A stretch of 64,000 nt of DNA from Hyphomicrobium facile (GCF_900116175.1 NZ_FPCH01000002.1:1178001-1242000), one strand, 5' to 3'; positions 45,249-54,896 are shown, counted from the first letter of the stretch. Notes: generated from the sequence alone by a model not told the origin. Program-made: numbers and translations.

Positions 45249-47531
45249 ATGACCGATGAAACGCAGGCACGGCCAAATCGCTGGAAGCGATTTTCCGATT
45301 GGGACGAGCGCCCGCTCCGGCTCGACAAGTTCGCCGCCGAAGATGCCGCGAGCGGTTTTTCGGCGTTCAAAAGTCCTTTCGATCCCAAACCCGGACTGTC
45401 CCTCGGCGACGGCGTCGTCGAGTCCATGGACGGCATCGCCGTCCGCGACTTCGATATGATCGATGTGTTCATAGCCCGGTATCATCTCGATCCCGAAATT
45501 GCGCCGGAAGCGATGGCGATGCCATCTCTCGAAGTGGCGCGCATGCTCGTCGACATGAACGTGCCGCGAAAGACGCTGGTTCGGCTCGCGCACGGCATGA
45601 CGCCCGCCAAGCTCGCCGATGTCGTCAGTCATCTTTCATCGCTCGAGATCGCTTTCGCCTACAGCAAGATGCGGGCACGGCAGACGCCCGGCAATCAAGC
45701 GCACGTCACGAACGCGAAAGACGACCCGCTGCAGATGGCGGCCGATGCCGCAACGGCCGTGGCGTTCGGCTTCGACGAAATCGAGACGACGATGCGGGTT
45801 GCACGCAACTCCTGGTCGAACGCCGTTGCCTGCGCCGTCGGGGCTGCCGTCGGACGGTGGGGCGCGCTCTTTCAGTGCTCCAGCGAAGAAGCGGAAGAAC
45901 TCAAAATCGGCATGGCGGGCTTCACCTCCTACGCCGAGACCGTGTCGGTTTACGGCACCGAGAAGAGCTTCATCGACGGCGACGATACGCCCTGGTCGAA
46001 AGCATTTCTCGCGGCGGCCTATGCTTCGCGGGGCATCAAGATGCGGTGCACCTCAGGCGCAGGGTCCGAGTTGCTGATGGGCTTTCACGACCGCAAATCG
46101 CTGCTTTATCTCGAGGCGCGATGCCTTTGCCTGCAGCGCGCGATGGGCGTGCAAGGCACGCAGAACGGCGGCATCGACGGAGCCCCCGTCACGTGCACCG
46201 TTCCCGGCGGCATGCGCGAATTGATGGCCGAGAACCTGATCGCCGTCTGGCTCGATCTCGAATGCGCATCCGGCAACGACGCTCGCGCGACGGAATCGGA
46301 AATTCGCGTCGGCGCGAAGATCCTGCCGTATCTGATCGCAGGGTCCGATCTCATCTGTTCCGGCTTCGGCTCGATCCTCAAGTACGACAATTCGTTCAAC
46401 GCCTCGCTGCTCAACGGCGAGGAACTCGAGGATTATCTGGTTCTGCAGCGCGACTTCGAGGCCGACGGCGGGCTTACGCCGGTCGGCGAGACGCGCGTCA
46501 TGGAACTCAGGTCGCGGGCCGTCGATGCGATCAGCGCGGTGCTGGAAGAACTCGGGCTCGCGAAACCGACTGCCGACATGAAGCTCTCGGTCGTTGCCGC
46601 GTCCGGCTCGGATGAAACGCGGACGTTTTCGGGCCGCGACGTGGCGATGATCAGCGAAGCGATCTACGAGCGGTCGATCACGGTCATCGACGTCATCAAG
46701 GCGCTTGCTGCGCGGGGCTTCACCGAAGAAGCGGAAAACCTGCTGAAGCTCGTAAGGCTCCGCGTTTCCGGCGATTATCTGCAGACATCGGCTGTCGTTC
46801 GCGACGGGCGCATCGTCAGCGCAGTAAACAATCCCAACGATTATCAGGGTCCCGGCACCGGCTACCGTCTCACGGACGAACGCCGCGAGGAAATCGTCGC
46901 CATTCGCGATGTGCTGACGCGCCAAGAGGTGCTGAGGGTCGAGGCGGCCTTCAGGCCTGGGGAAGTCACGCGGGTCGCCTACCGGCCGACAGGTCCCGCC
47001 GCCGCCACGCATAATCCGAAGGAAGTCGTCATCGGCATCAGTCCGGCCTTCGGCTTGAAGCTCTTTCAAACCGTCGCCGGCCATCCTCTCTCCGCGATCT
47101 TGCGGGTGCTGATTGGCGGCATCACGGAAGGCGGCTGTACGGCCCGCGTCGTCCGGATGCGCCATACGGCAGATACCTCGTTCCTCGGGCTCAGCGCGGC
47201 GCGGCTCGCCGGCTCCGGCATCGGGATCGGCATTCAGGCAAAGGGCACCGCCGTCATTCATCAGAAAGACAGGCTGCCGCACAATAATCTCGAGCTCTTC
47301 TCGAACTCGCCGATTACCAAGATCGAGCATTACAAGCGGATGGGGCTCAACGCGGCCGCCTATGCGCTCGGCGAAATGCCCGAGCCCGTCATCGTGCCAA
47401 CACGTGGCGAGGCCATGGGCTCACGTTACCATGCCAGGGTTTCGCTCATCTACGCGATCGAGACGGAGATGACGTCCGAAGGCGCCGAACCAGAAGAGAT
47501 CGATGTGATGTTCCTCGGAGCTGCCGCATGA
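45249..47531 (+). CDS. Coenzyme-B12 diol-dehydratase-type enzyme, fused large and medium subunits
   Basis: 760 residues from the ATG at 45249. Residues 1 to about 570 match the large subunit of diol dehydratase (PduC), and about 585-760 match the medium subunit (PduD), including GSGIGIGIQAKGTAVIHQKD. Active-site residues of the Klebsiella enzyme map as Q141 to Q150, H143 to H152, E170 to E179, E221 to E230, Q296 to Q305 and D335 to D344, with Ser362 also kept. The side-chain pocket residues Ser301 and Gln336 correspond to Asp310 and Ala345. So the radical chemistry is probably intact but the substrate differs from glycerol and propanediol. A 4-base overlap couples it to the small subunit. No reactivase follows. 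Confidence 0.93.
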   Translation: MTDETQARPNRWKRFSDWDERPLRLDKFAAEDAASGFSAFKSPFDPKPGLSLGDGVVESMDGIAVRDFDMIDVFIARYHLDPEIAPEAMAMPSLEVARMLVDMNVPRKTLVRLAHGMTPAKLADVVSHLSSLEIAFAYSKMRARQTPGNQAHVTNAKDDPLQMAADAATAVAFGFDEIETTMRVARNSWSNAVACAVGAAVGRWGALFQCSSEEAEELKIGMAGFTSYAETVSVYGTEKSFIDGDDTPWSKAFLAAAYASRGIKMRCTSGAGSELLMGFHDRKSLLYLEARCLCLQRAMGVQGTQNGGIDGAPVTCTVPGGMRELMAENLIAVWLDLECASGNDARATESEIRVGAKILPYLIAGSDLICSGFGSILKYDNSFNASLLNGEELEDYLVLQRDFEADGGLTPVGETRVMELRSRAVDAISAVLEELGLAKPTADMKLSVVAASGSDETRTFSGRDVAMISEAIYERSITVIDVIKALAARGFTEEAENLLKLVRLRVSGDYLQTSAVVRDGRIVSAVNNPNDYQGPGTGYRLTDERREEIVAIRDVLTRQEVLRVEAAFRPGEVTRVAYRPTGPAAATHNPKEVVIGISPAFGLKLFQTVAGHPLSAILRVLIGGITEGGCTARVVRMRHTADTSFLGLSAARLAGSGIGIGIQAKGTAVIHQKDRLPHNNLELFSNSPITKIEHYKRMGLNAAAYALGEMPEPVIVPTRGEAMGSRYHARVSLIYAIETEMTSEGAEPEEIDVMFLGAAA

Positions 47532-47956
47532 CCGGGAAGCCTCTCACTGTCGCCGATTATCCGCTTGCCGAGAACCGGCCCGACGTGGTCGAGACGAAAG
47601 CCGGCAAGAAGCTCGATGACATCACGCTCGATGGCGTGCTGTCCGACCGCGTGTCGCTCGAAGATCTTCGCATCACGGACCGCGCGCTTCGCCAGCAGGC
47701 TGAAATCTCGACGGCGGCGGGGCGGCCGACGCTCGCTGCAAATTTCGAGCGCGGGGCCGAGCTGGTGGACGTTCCGCAAGACGTGATCATGCGGATCTAC
47801 GAGCTGCTGCGTCCGGGCCGGGCAGGCTCCAGGCAAGAACTGCTCGCGGCTGCGAGAGAACTCCGCGAAACCTACGGCGCCGAGGGCGTCGCGGCCTTTA
47901 TCGAGGAGGCGGCGGATGTCTATGAGCGCCGCTCTCTTTACAAAAAGCGTTTCTGA
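47528..47956 (+). CDS. Diol-dehydratase-type small subunit (PduE-like)
   Basis: 142 residues, coupled to the fused subunit by ATGA at 47528. Family phrases DYPLAENRPD, KKLDDITLDGVLS, LRQQAEISTAAGRPTLAANFERGAEL and DVPQDVIMRIYELLRP match the gamma subunit of diol/glycerol dehydratases. It helps hold the B12 cofactor-bound complex. The normal reactivase genes that follow such subunits in enterics and mycobacteria are replaced here by an isochorismatase-family gene. Confidence 0.92.
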   Translation: MTGKPLTVADYPLAENRPDVVETKAGKKLDDITLDGVLSDRVSLEDLRITDRALRQQAEISTAAGRPTLAANFERGAELVDVPQDVIMRIYELLRPGRAGSRQELLAAARELRETYGAEGVAAFIEEAADVYERRSLYKKRF

Positions 47957-47966
47957 AAGGACGGGC

Positions 47967-48662
47967 ATGAGCTGGAAGACGGGTTATCGATCCATCTATT
48001 ACGACGGCGCTCCGGAGCCAGACGACCCGGATCTCTCCAAGTCCCACACCGCCCTCCTCATCATCGACGTCCAGAACACCTACCTCTCCCGGCCGGATCG
48101 CGCGTCGCTGTCGCCGGAGGATCAACGGCGGTACGACGCTTGGACGCCCTTTCACAAGCGTATGCATGAAATCGTTCTGCCGAGAACGAAGGACCTTCTC
48201 GAGAGGTTTCGGCGGAACGGAATTGAATGCCTCTTCGCGCGCATCGCCTGCCATACCAAGGAGGGCCGGGACCGCTCGCTGTCGCAGAAGATGCCGGGCT
48301 GGAACAACCTTCTCTTGCCAAAAGACGAGTTGCCGTCCCAGATTGTCCCGGAGCTTCAGCCCATCGGGGATGAGATCGTCGTTACCAAGACGACAGACAG
48401 TGCACTGACGGGTACCAACCTGCGGCTGATCCTGACTAACCTCGGCATCAAAACCGTCGTCTGCTGCGGGATTTTCACGGACCAGTGCGTCTCGTCGACT
48501 GTCCGAAGCCTCGCCGACGAGAGCTTCGCCGTCGTCGTGGTCGAAGATTGCTGCGCAGCCGGGTCCGACGAGCTGCACCATAAGGAGCTCGAGATCATGA
48601 ACATGATCTATGGGCACGTCATGTCGAGCGCTGAACTCAACGCCCTGATGAAGCTGGCCTAA
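47967..48662 (+). CDS. Isochorismatase-family cysteine hydrolase
   Basis: 231 residues from the ATG at 47967 (GAAAGGA upstream), 10 bases after the small subunit. The catalytic triad is D34 (LLIIDVQN), K141 (VTKTTDSA) and C174 (FTDQCVSSTVR). The family hydrolyses amides, ureido and N-carbamoyl groups. Position in the operon suggests it acts on the same substrate or a product, for example an N-acyl or carbamoyl amine. The exact reaction is unknown. Confidence 0.88.
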   Translation: MSWKTGYRSIYYDGAPEPDDPDLSKSHTALLIIDVQNTYLSRPDRASLSPEDQRRYDAWTPFHKRMHEIVLPRTKDLLERFRRNGIECLFARIACHTKEGRDRSLSQKMPGWNNLLLPKDELPSQIVPELQPIGDEIVVTKTTDSALTGTNLRLILTNLGIKTVVCCGIFTDQCVSSTVRSLADESFAVVVVEDCCAAGSDELHHKELEIMNMIYGHVMSSAELNALMKLA

Positions 48663-48901
48663 ACCGCCTTGACGGCGTCCAGAAGGTCAAGTTTCCATAG
48701 AGGAGGGTCAAATCGACTTGGCCACCGCAGCATAGAGTGATGCCATCACAGAGGGGGGATCTTCCGTTACCGTGGACAACTGGCTGCATCGCTCTTCCTT
48801 ACTCGTCCTCCTTCCGTGGACGAGCCCCATCGATCGCTTCCGCTTCGCCCTGATGGTTTACGGGCAAAAACCTCATCATCCGCTCACCAGGAGTGACAGG
48901 C

Positions 48902-50056
48902 ATGTTCAATAGCAAATTCTCACGCCGCGACTTCTTGAAAACTTCGGCGTCCGCGGCGGCGACGCTGGCCGCCACCCAGATGGGCCCGTTCGCAGGCCCC
49001 GCCCGCGCGGCCCGTGACAAGGAACTGAATATCCTCTGTTGGGAAGGTTACAATTCGGCCCAGGTGCTCGACCCGTTCCGTTCGAGCAAGAGCGCGACGG
49101 TCAAGGCCGAAAGCCTGACCAACGATCCGACAATGATCAACCGTCTGCGCGCAGGCGAGATCAACGTTTGGGACCTGATCAACGTCAACAATCCTTGGGC
49201 ACGCAAAATCATGATGCCCGAGAAGCTGATCAAGCCGCTCGATCGTGCGAAGTTCGAGCCATACTTCGAGAAGATGATGCCGCAGTTCAAGCCGCCCTAC
49301 AAATGGGCGATGGACGACTCGGGCAAAGATCTGCTCGGCATGGCGCAGCGGTTCGGGCCCTACTCGTTCGTCGTCAACACCGACAAGATCAGCCGCAAAA
49401 CTGCAGAAGACCAGGGCTGGGATCTCTTCAACGATCCGAAGCTCGCCGGCCGCTTCGGCATTCTGGAGTCCGACGACTGGAACGTGTTCGGCGTCTGCTG
49501 CATCGCCGGCTTCGATCCGTATAAGGCGCACACCGCCGAAGAAGTCGCCAAGTTCGAGGAAACCGCAAAGCGCATTCTGAAGAACAAGAAGGTCGTGGGC
49601 GACATCGCCACCATGAACCAAGCCATGATTTCCGGCGAAATCGATTGCCATCTCACGGGCGGAACGTATTCGGCGTCTCCCGCGCGCGCAGACGGCCATT
49701 TGAATTTGCGTGGCATCACGCCAAACAAGGGACCTCTTGCCGGCGGCAAGGGCGGCATCGCCTGGATCGAAATCACCTCGGTCGTCAACAACCCGCAGGG
49801 CTCTCCGCTCGCCGAGCAGTTCCTGGAATACGTGCAGGCTCCAGAGGTCGCTCACACAGTGGCGTTCGCCGAAGGCACGTTCAATCCGGTCGCTCAGATG
49901 GGCAACCCCGAATGCTTCAAGCTCTTCAGCAAAGACCAGCTCGAAGCCATTCAGTGGGACAGCCTCGAAGAAGAGATGGCGCGTTCGGCCGAGTACGACA
50001 TCGTTCCCGACTACGACAAGCTGCTCGATATCTGGAACGCCGCGAAGAAATCCTGA
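48902..50056 (+). CDS. PotF/PotD-like substrate-binding protein with Tat signal
   Basis: 384 residues from the ATG at 48902 (CAGGAG upstream); a GTG at 48893 is less good. The signal has a twin-arginine motif (SRRDFLK), so the protein is exported folded. The mature part is a polyamine-type binding protein (LNILCWEGYN, VVNTDKI). It probably captures an amine for the PotGHI-like genes 120 bases downstream. A stem-loop separates it from the ATPase gene. Confidence 0.9.
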   Translation: MFNSKFSRRDFLKTSASAAATLAATQMGPFAGPARAARDKELNILCWEGYNSAQVLDPFRSSKSATVKAESLTNDPTMINRLRAGEINVWDLINVNNPWARKIMMPEKLIKPLDRAKFEPYFEKMMPQFKPPYKWAMDDSGKDLLGMAQRFGPYSFVVNTDKISRKTAEDQGWDLFNDPKLAGRFGILESDDWNVFGVCCIAGFDPYKAHTAEEVAKFEETAKRILKNKKVVGDIATMNQAMISGEIDCHLTGGTYSASPARADGHLNLRGITPNKGPLAGGKGGIAWIEITSVVNNPQGSPLAEQFLEYVQAPEVAHTVAFAEGTFNPVAQMGNPECFKLFSKDQLEAIQWDSLEEEMARSAEYDIVPDYDKLLDIWNAAKKS

Positions 50057-50105
50057 GCTGCATGACGTTTGCGTCGTGACCTCAGTAAACGGCATGTAAT
50101 GCTTC

Positions 50106-50135
50106 GGCCTTCCGCCGCTCGATAGGCGGAAGGCC
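50106..50135 (+). terminator. Stem-loop between binding protein and ABC ATPase genes
   Basis: A perfect 11-base stem GGCCTTCCGCC / GGCGGAAGGCC with an 8-base loop follows the binding-protein gene. No T-run. It probably protects the 3' end of the binding-protein mRNA and lowers downstream expression. Confidence 0.75.
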
Positions 50136-50177
50136 CGACGCGTTTCTCATTAGCTTCAAAGAAGTTGGAACTCCTAC

Positions 50178-51251
50178 GTGACCGGAACTTCCGAACCTAT
50201 CCTCAGATTGAAGAACGTTCGTAAGGCGTTCGGCAATCTAGCCGCCGTCGACGATATCAACCTTTCCATCGGCGAAGGCGAGTTCTTCACGATTGTCGGA
50301 CCTTCCGGTAGCGGTAAGACGACCTTGATCCGCATGCTCGCCGGAATGGAGCGGCCGACATCGGGCGACATTCTGCTGCGCGACAAGCGCATCAACGACA
50401 CTCCGGCCAACGAACGGCCGACATGCATGGTGTTTCAGTCGCTCGCACTCTTTCCGCATCGGACAGTCGGGCAGAACATCGAGTTCGCCCTCAAGATCCG
50501 AAACGTCGATCCGGCGACCCGCGAGAAGCGGGCACGCGAGCTGATGCAGCAATTGCATCTCCCCGCCGACTACTATTCGAAGAACGTCACGCTGTGTTCG
50601 GGCGGTGAGCGCCAGCGCGTTGCTCTTGCGCGCGCACTCGCATTCGATCCGCAGATCCTGTTTTTCGACGAACCGCTTTCGGCGATCGACTACAAGCTCC
50701 GCAAGACGCTCGAGAAAGAGCTGAAGGATATTCACCGGGAAACCGGCAAGACGTTCGTCTACATCACGCACAGCCTTGAAGAGGCAATGGTGATGAGCGA
50801 CCGGATCGGCGTCATGCGGCGTGGCAAGCTCATTCAGGTGGGCTCGCCCAACGAAATCTACTCGACGCCGCGCTCTCGCTTCGTCTCCGAGTTCATGGGC
50901 GACGTCAACGTGATACCGGTCGAGAGCAACGGCGCAGGTTCCGTGCGTTCGCAGTCCCTCGGCGCAAGCTTCAAGGTTCCGCCGGCCTCGATCGAAGGCA
51001 AAGCGCAGTGCCTCGTCGTCCGGCCGGAGTTCCTTCGCTTCCTCAGCTCTCCGAGCGACGCGCAGAACAGCCTCAAAGGCGTTCTCTATAACGAGTACGC
51101 ACTCGGGTCGCGCATCCAATATCAAGTCCGCGTCGGCGAAAAAGTGTTCCTCGTCGAAAAGCTGCGCCAGCAGCCCTTCAAGGGCTCGCTCGATGACGAA
51201 GTGCTCATTGGCTGGGACCCGGAAAATTCAATTCTGGTGGCCGACGAATGA
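50178..51251 (+). CDS. Polyamine-type ABC transporter ATPase (PotG-like)
   Basis: 357 residues, GTG start. Walker A GPSGSGKTT, signature CSGGERQRVA, Walker B ILFFDEPLSA, and a C-terminal TOBE/OB domain (about residues 245-357). ATPase of the transporter whose permeases follow. It couples to the next gene by ATGA at 51248. Confidence 0.92.
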   Translation: MTGTSEPILRLKNVRKAFGNLAAVDDINLSIGEGEFFTIVGPSGSGKTTLIRMLAGMERPTSGDILLRDKRINDTPANERPTCMVFQSLALFPHRTVGQNIEFALKIRNVDPATREKRARELMQQLHLPADYYSKNVTLCSGGERQRVALARALAFDPQILFFDEPLSAIDYKLRKTLEKELKDIHRETGKTFVYITHSLEEAMVMSDRIGVMRRGKLIQVGSPNEIYSTPRSRFVSEFMGDVNVIPVESNGAGSVRSQSLGASFKVPPASIEGKAQCLVVRPEFLRFLSSPSDAQNSLKGVLYNEYALGSRIQYQVRVGEKVFLVEKLRQQPFKGSLDDEVLIGWDPENSILVADE

Positions 51252-52108
51252 TCGAAAAGACCTCCTTCTTCGCTGAACCAGGAAGGCGTGCGGCGCTACC
51301 GATTTTGGTATTGCTGTCGCTCGGGTTCATTGCGCCTCTGCTCGCAGTCGTGGGCTTCAGCTTCATGCCGGCCCGAACCTTCGGGCTGTGGCACGAGCCC
51401 ACTCTCGAAAATTACGAAACGGTCTTCAGCGACAACACCTACATCTCGTTGTTTTGGTCGCTGGGGCTGGCGTCGGCCACCGTCGTACTTCTCGCACTCA
51501 TCTGCTATCCGGTCGCGTACGGTCTCGTTCGCGTCTTCGGCCGCTGGTCGACGGTTTTGACGCTGCTCTTCACGATCCCGCTGGTGGTTTCGGAGAACAT
51601 CCGCCTCTACGGCTGGGTGTTGTTCTTCATCAAGGGCGGCGTCCTCCCGGGGACCTTGAGAACGCTCTTTGGCGTGGAGATGGGGGATTTCCTCTTCACC
51701 CCTGCGGCTGTCTTGTTCGGCATGGTCTACGTCTATCTTCCGTTCATGCTGTTTCCGATGACGCTCGGAATCGCGATGGTTCCGAACCAGATGCGCGAAG
51801 CGGCAAGGGACCTGGGCGCTTCGCGCTGGCAGGTTTTCCGCGAAGTCGAACTGCCGCTATCGACGCCCGGTTTGATGATCGGTTCGCTGTTGACGTTCGT
51901 GCTCGCCATCGGCGCCATTGCCGAGGCCAAGGTTCTTGGCGGCCAGCGCATCATCCCCATCACTCACGATATCGAAATTGCCTTCACGTACGCGCAGAAC
52001 TGGCCTCTCGGGGCGGCTCTCGCGGTGCTGCTGATGCTGGTTGTCAGCGTGCTCGTTCTCATCGTGCTCAGGCGCTTCGATCTCGATCAAATACTTGGAA
52101 AGCGGTGA
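51248..52108 (+). CDS. Polyamine-type ABC transporter permease (PotH-like)
   Basis: 286 residues, six membrane segments and the EAA motif (REAARDLGASRWQVFREVELPLSTPG) that contacts the ATPase. The second permease follows 4 bases after its stop. Confidence 0.92.
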   Translation: MIEKTSFFAEPGRRAALPILVLLSLGFIAPLLAVVGFSFMPARTFGLWHEPTLENYETVFSDNTYISLFWSLGLASATVVLLALICYPVAYGLVRVFGRWSTVLTLLFTIPLVVSENIRLYGWVLFFIKGGVLPGTLRTLFGVEMGDFLFTPAAVLFGMVYVYLPFMLFPMTLGIAMVPNQMREAARDLGASRWQVFREVELPLSTPGLMIGSLLTFVLAIGAIAEAKVLGGQRIIPITHDIEIAFTYAQNWPLGAALAVLLMLVVSVLVLIVLRRFDLDQILGKR

Positions 52109-52112
52109 CGTA

Positions 52113-52922
52113 ATGTCTGAAAATAATGGCAGCATTCGCCACATCCTTATCGGCGTCTGGACAGCCGCGGTCTTGCTCTTCGTGTTCCTTCCGAGCGCGA
52201 CGATCTTCCTCGCGTCGATGACCTCCAGCCGCTACTTCACCTTCCCGATTTCGTCCTTCGGACTCGATTGGTGGTCCAAGATCTTGAACTCGCTCGAGGT
52301 CAGGTCGTTGGCCTACACCTCTCTGTCGATCGCGCTGTCGGTAACCATCATCGCAGTCGTGCTCGGCTTTTTCGGTGCGCTGGCCTTCGCCCGTTACGAT
52401 TGGAAGGGCCGTAAGCTCTACCAAAAGTTCATTCTGCTCCCGATCTTCTTTCCTCAGTCGGTTCTTGGTCTTGCCCTGCTGCTTTGGTTCAACGCCTTGG
52501 GCTTCACCCTATCCTGGAAGACGGCTGTCCTCGCGCATCTCGTCTGGATTGCTCCGGTCGTAACGCTGGTCATGGCCATTCAGGTCTATTCCTTCGATCC
52601 GTCTCTCGAGGAAGCGGCGACGGATCTCGGCGCGTCGCGATGGCAGACTTTCCGCGAGGTGACGCTGCCTGTCCTCATGCCGGGGATCTTTTCGGGAAGC
52701 CTGTTCGCCTTCCTGCTGTCGTGGGGCAACTTCCCGCTGTCGCTCTACACAACGGGCGCGGACAACACCTTGCCCAAGTATCTCTACGCAAAGATGGTCG
52801 CGGGCTACACACCGGGCGTGCCCGTGCTTGGCACTATTTCGACAGCGGCCGCCGCAGTCCTCCTCTTTGGCGGATACACCGCAATGCTCTTTCTCACCCG
52901 GAAGCGGAACGCGGCAGCCTAG
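52113..52922 (+). CDS. Polyamine-type ABC transporter permease (PotI-like)
   Basis: 269 residues from the ATG at 52113. Six membrane segments and the EAA motif (EEAATDLGASRWQTFREVTLP). Last gene of the ABC set. The SDR begins 57-63 bases later with a strong ribosome binding site, so it may share the transcript. Confidence 0.92.
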   Translation: MSENNGSIRHILIGVWTAAVLLFVFLPSATIFLASMTSSRYFTFPISSFGLDWWSKILNSLEVRSLAYTSLSIALSVTIIAVVLGFFGALAFARYDWKGRKLYQKFILLPIFFPQSVLGLALLLWFNALGFTLSWKTAVLAHLVWIAPVVTLVMAIQVYSFDPSLEEAATDLGASRWQTFREVTLPVLMPGIFSGSLFAFLLSWGNFPLSLYTTGADNTLPKYLYAKMVAGYTPGVPVLGTISTAAAAVLLFGGYTAMLFLTRKRNAAA

Positions 52923-52985
52923 AACAAACTCTCAACTCTCGATCTCAACAAGACCAACAACGCGGCCCCTAAGGAGGTTATGTCC

Positions 52986-53765
52986 ATGTTCACGTCTATC
53001 GCAGGCCGGTCCGTCATCGTCACCGGCGGAAGCAAGGGCATCGGCAAGGGTATTGCGCGCGTCTTTGCAAAGAGCGGCGCAAAGGTCGTCGTCGTCTCGC
53101 GGCATCTGAAAGAGGCGGAGTCAACCGCTGAAGAGTTGCGCCGGGACGGTGGCACCGCAATGGGTTTCGCCGCCGACGTCACGAGCATGGGCGACTTGCA
53201 GGTTCTCGCAGAAGCGACTGCCACGGCTTACGGCGGCATCGATATCCTGTGCGCCAACGCCGGCATTTTTCCTCAGACCAAGATCGAGGAACTGTCGCCG
53301 GAAGATTGGGACTTCGTTTCCGATACGAACCTCAAGGGAACGTTCCTGTCGGTCAAAGCCTGCCTGCCGTATCTGAAGAAATCGGATCAGGGGCGCATCG
53401 TCATCACCTCGTCGATTACAGGCCCGATCACGGCCTTCCCGGGCTGGTCGCACTACGGTGCGACGAAAGCAGGACAGCTCGGCTTCATGCGCACGGCCTG
53501 CATGGAGTTCGCGAAGTACGGCATTACGGTCAACGCGGTTCTGCCGGGCAATATCGCGACTGAGGGTCTTGCGGCTCTCGGACCGGAGTACGAGAAGTCC
53601 GCTGCGGCTTGCATCCCGCTTCAGAAGCTCGGCAAGGTCGAGGATATCGGTTACGCGGCGCTGTTTTTCGCGTCCAAGGAAGCCGCCTACGTTACCGGAC
53701 AGACGATCATCGTTGACGGCGGTCAGATCCTGCCCGAAAGCACCGATGCGCTGGCGCAGGCCTGA
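52986..53765 (+). CDS. SDR oxidoreductase of the amine island
   Basis: AAGGAGG at 52972-52978 lies 7 bases before the ATG at 52986 but only one base before the ATG at 52980, so the second start is preferred (259 residues). NAD(P) motif TGGSKGIGKGIA, catalytic Y-x3-K in SHYGATKAG, C-terminal DGGQI. The sequence is like FabG-type dehydrogenases. It may oxidise an alcohol of the imported substrate or reduce an aldehyde. It is convergent with the AraC regulator, 27 bases away. Confidence 0.87.
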   Translation: MFTSIAGRSVIVTGGSKGIGKGIARVFAKSGAKVVVVSRHLKEAESTAEELRRDGGTAMGFAADVTSMGDLQVLAEATATAYGGIDILCANAGIFPQTKIEELSPEDWDFVSDTNLKGTFLSVKACLPYLKKSDQGRIVITSSITGPITAFPGWSHYGATKAGQLGFMRTACMEFAKYGITVNAVLPGNIATEGLAALGPEYEKSAAACIPLQKLGKVEDIGYAALFFASKEAAYVTGQTIIVDGGQILPESTDALAQA

Positions 53766-53792
53766 CGCATCGCCAGGTGAGGCGAATTCTGA

Positions 53793-54896
53793 TCAGCTTT
53801 GCTTGTCCAGTACCTCCGCGCGCAGCGCGCGCGGAGAAAGGCCGGTCCATCGCCGGACAGCGCGGCTGAAAGCGGAGAGTTCGGAATAGCCGACGAGGAA
53901 GGCTATTTCAGAGAACGACAGCTGGCGCTGGCGCACATAGGACAGCGCCAAGTCGCGGCGCGTGCTTTCGACGAGGGTGCTGTAGCTCAGTCCGTCGTAA
54001 TGAAGCTCGCGCTGAATGGTGCTGAGCGGAAGCCGCAGCTCGGCGGCCACGCATTCGATTTGCGGAAAGCCTTCAGGCAGTCTCGCGCGCACGGCGCTGC
54101 GAACGCGATCGGTAATGCTGAAGCGCACATCGCTACGCTCGGAGAGCCTATCGAGGCAAAGTTTCATGGCGCACATGAGCCGCGGATCGGCAGCCGGCAT
54201 TACCTGCTTCAGGATTTGCGGCCGGAACACGATCGCATTGGTCGGCTGCGAGAAGAAGGCCGGTGCCGCGAATGCGCGCTCATGCTCGCGCCAACCTTCG
54301 GGCTTCGGATGCTCGAAATGAACTTCCTCCGGGGCCCAGCTCTGGCCCATCGCTTCGCGAATGAAATTGAGGAACATGCCGAGCGACAGTTCCGCGTCTT
54401 GCCGGCGTTCGACGATTTGCGGCGCGTCGATGCGATATTCGAGTCGGGCCAGGCCATCGGGCGTCGTCTTCAGCGCCATCGACGAAGACTGCTGGTGCAG
54501 CGGAAAGAGTTCCACGAGCGTTTCGAGAGCGACGCAGAGCGAGGGAGCGGAGAGCGAGGCATATCCCCAAAGACCGAGGTCTCGCGGATCGAACGCATTG
54601 CCGAACCACAAGCCGAAATTATCGTTTCGGGTTATTCGCGCGCTTTCCTCGAACAGGCGGCAGTATGAGCTGAGGCTCAACTGCAGAGTCGGAGAGCCGG
54701 CCATTTCAGGCGAGATACCGACGCTGCCGAAAATGCGATCGACGTCGCCGCGCTGGCGCTCGATGAATTTCACTATCCCGGTGGCGGCGGAGGCTAGAAC
54801 AGAAGGGTCGGTCCCTCGGCCCATAGAGGTACCAGCGCCGCTCGTTCCGAAGTCGCTAATGCCGAGTGCCATCGTTTCCTGGTGAGCAGATGCCAA
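53793..54896 (-). CDS. AraC-family regulator
   Basis: 367 residues (an ATG at 54872 is also possible). The last 100 residues hold the two HTH motifs (AAELRLPLSTIQRELHYDG and FSEIAFLVGYSELSAFSRAVRRW). The N-terminal 200 residues match the arabinose-binding-like domain of OruR/ArgR-type regulators. Its place among amine genes suggests it senses the substrate and activates the island. It is read away from the kinase gene on the same strand, 106 bases after it. Confidence 0.88.
   Translation of the reverse strand: MASAHQETMALGISDFGTSGAGTSMGRGTDPSVLASAATGIVKFIERQRGDVDRIFGSVGISPEMAGSPTLQLSLSSYCRLFEESARITRNDNFGLWFGNAFDPRDLGLWGYASLSAPSLCVALETLVELFPLHQQSSSMALKTTPDGLARLEYRIDAPQIVERRQDAELSLGMFLNFIREAMGQSWAPEEVHFEHPKPEGWREHERAFAAPAFFSQPTNAIVFRPQILKQVMPAADPRLMCAMKLCLDRLSERSDVRFSITDRVRSAVRARLPEGFPQIECVAAELRLPLSTIQRELHYDGLSYSTLVESTRRDLALSYVRQRQLSFSEIAFLVGYSELSAFSRAVRRWTGLSPRALRAEVLDKQS

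Noticed and set aside
46053-47330. 425-codon ORF opposite the fused dehydratase
   Set aside because: Antisense shadow; the plus strand encodes a protein with every catalytic motif.
45249-48662. Bacterial microcompartment (Pdu type)
   Set aside because: No shell-protein genes were seen, and the dehydratase shows no obvious encapsulation peptide at its N-terminus.
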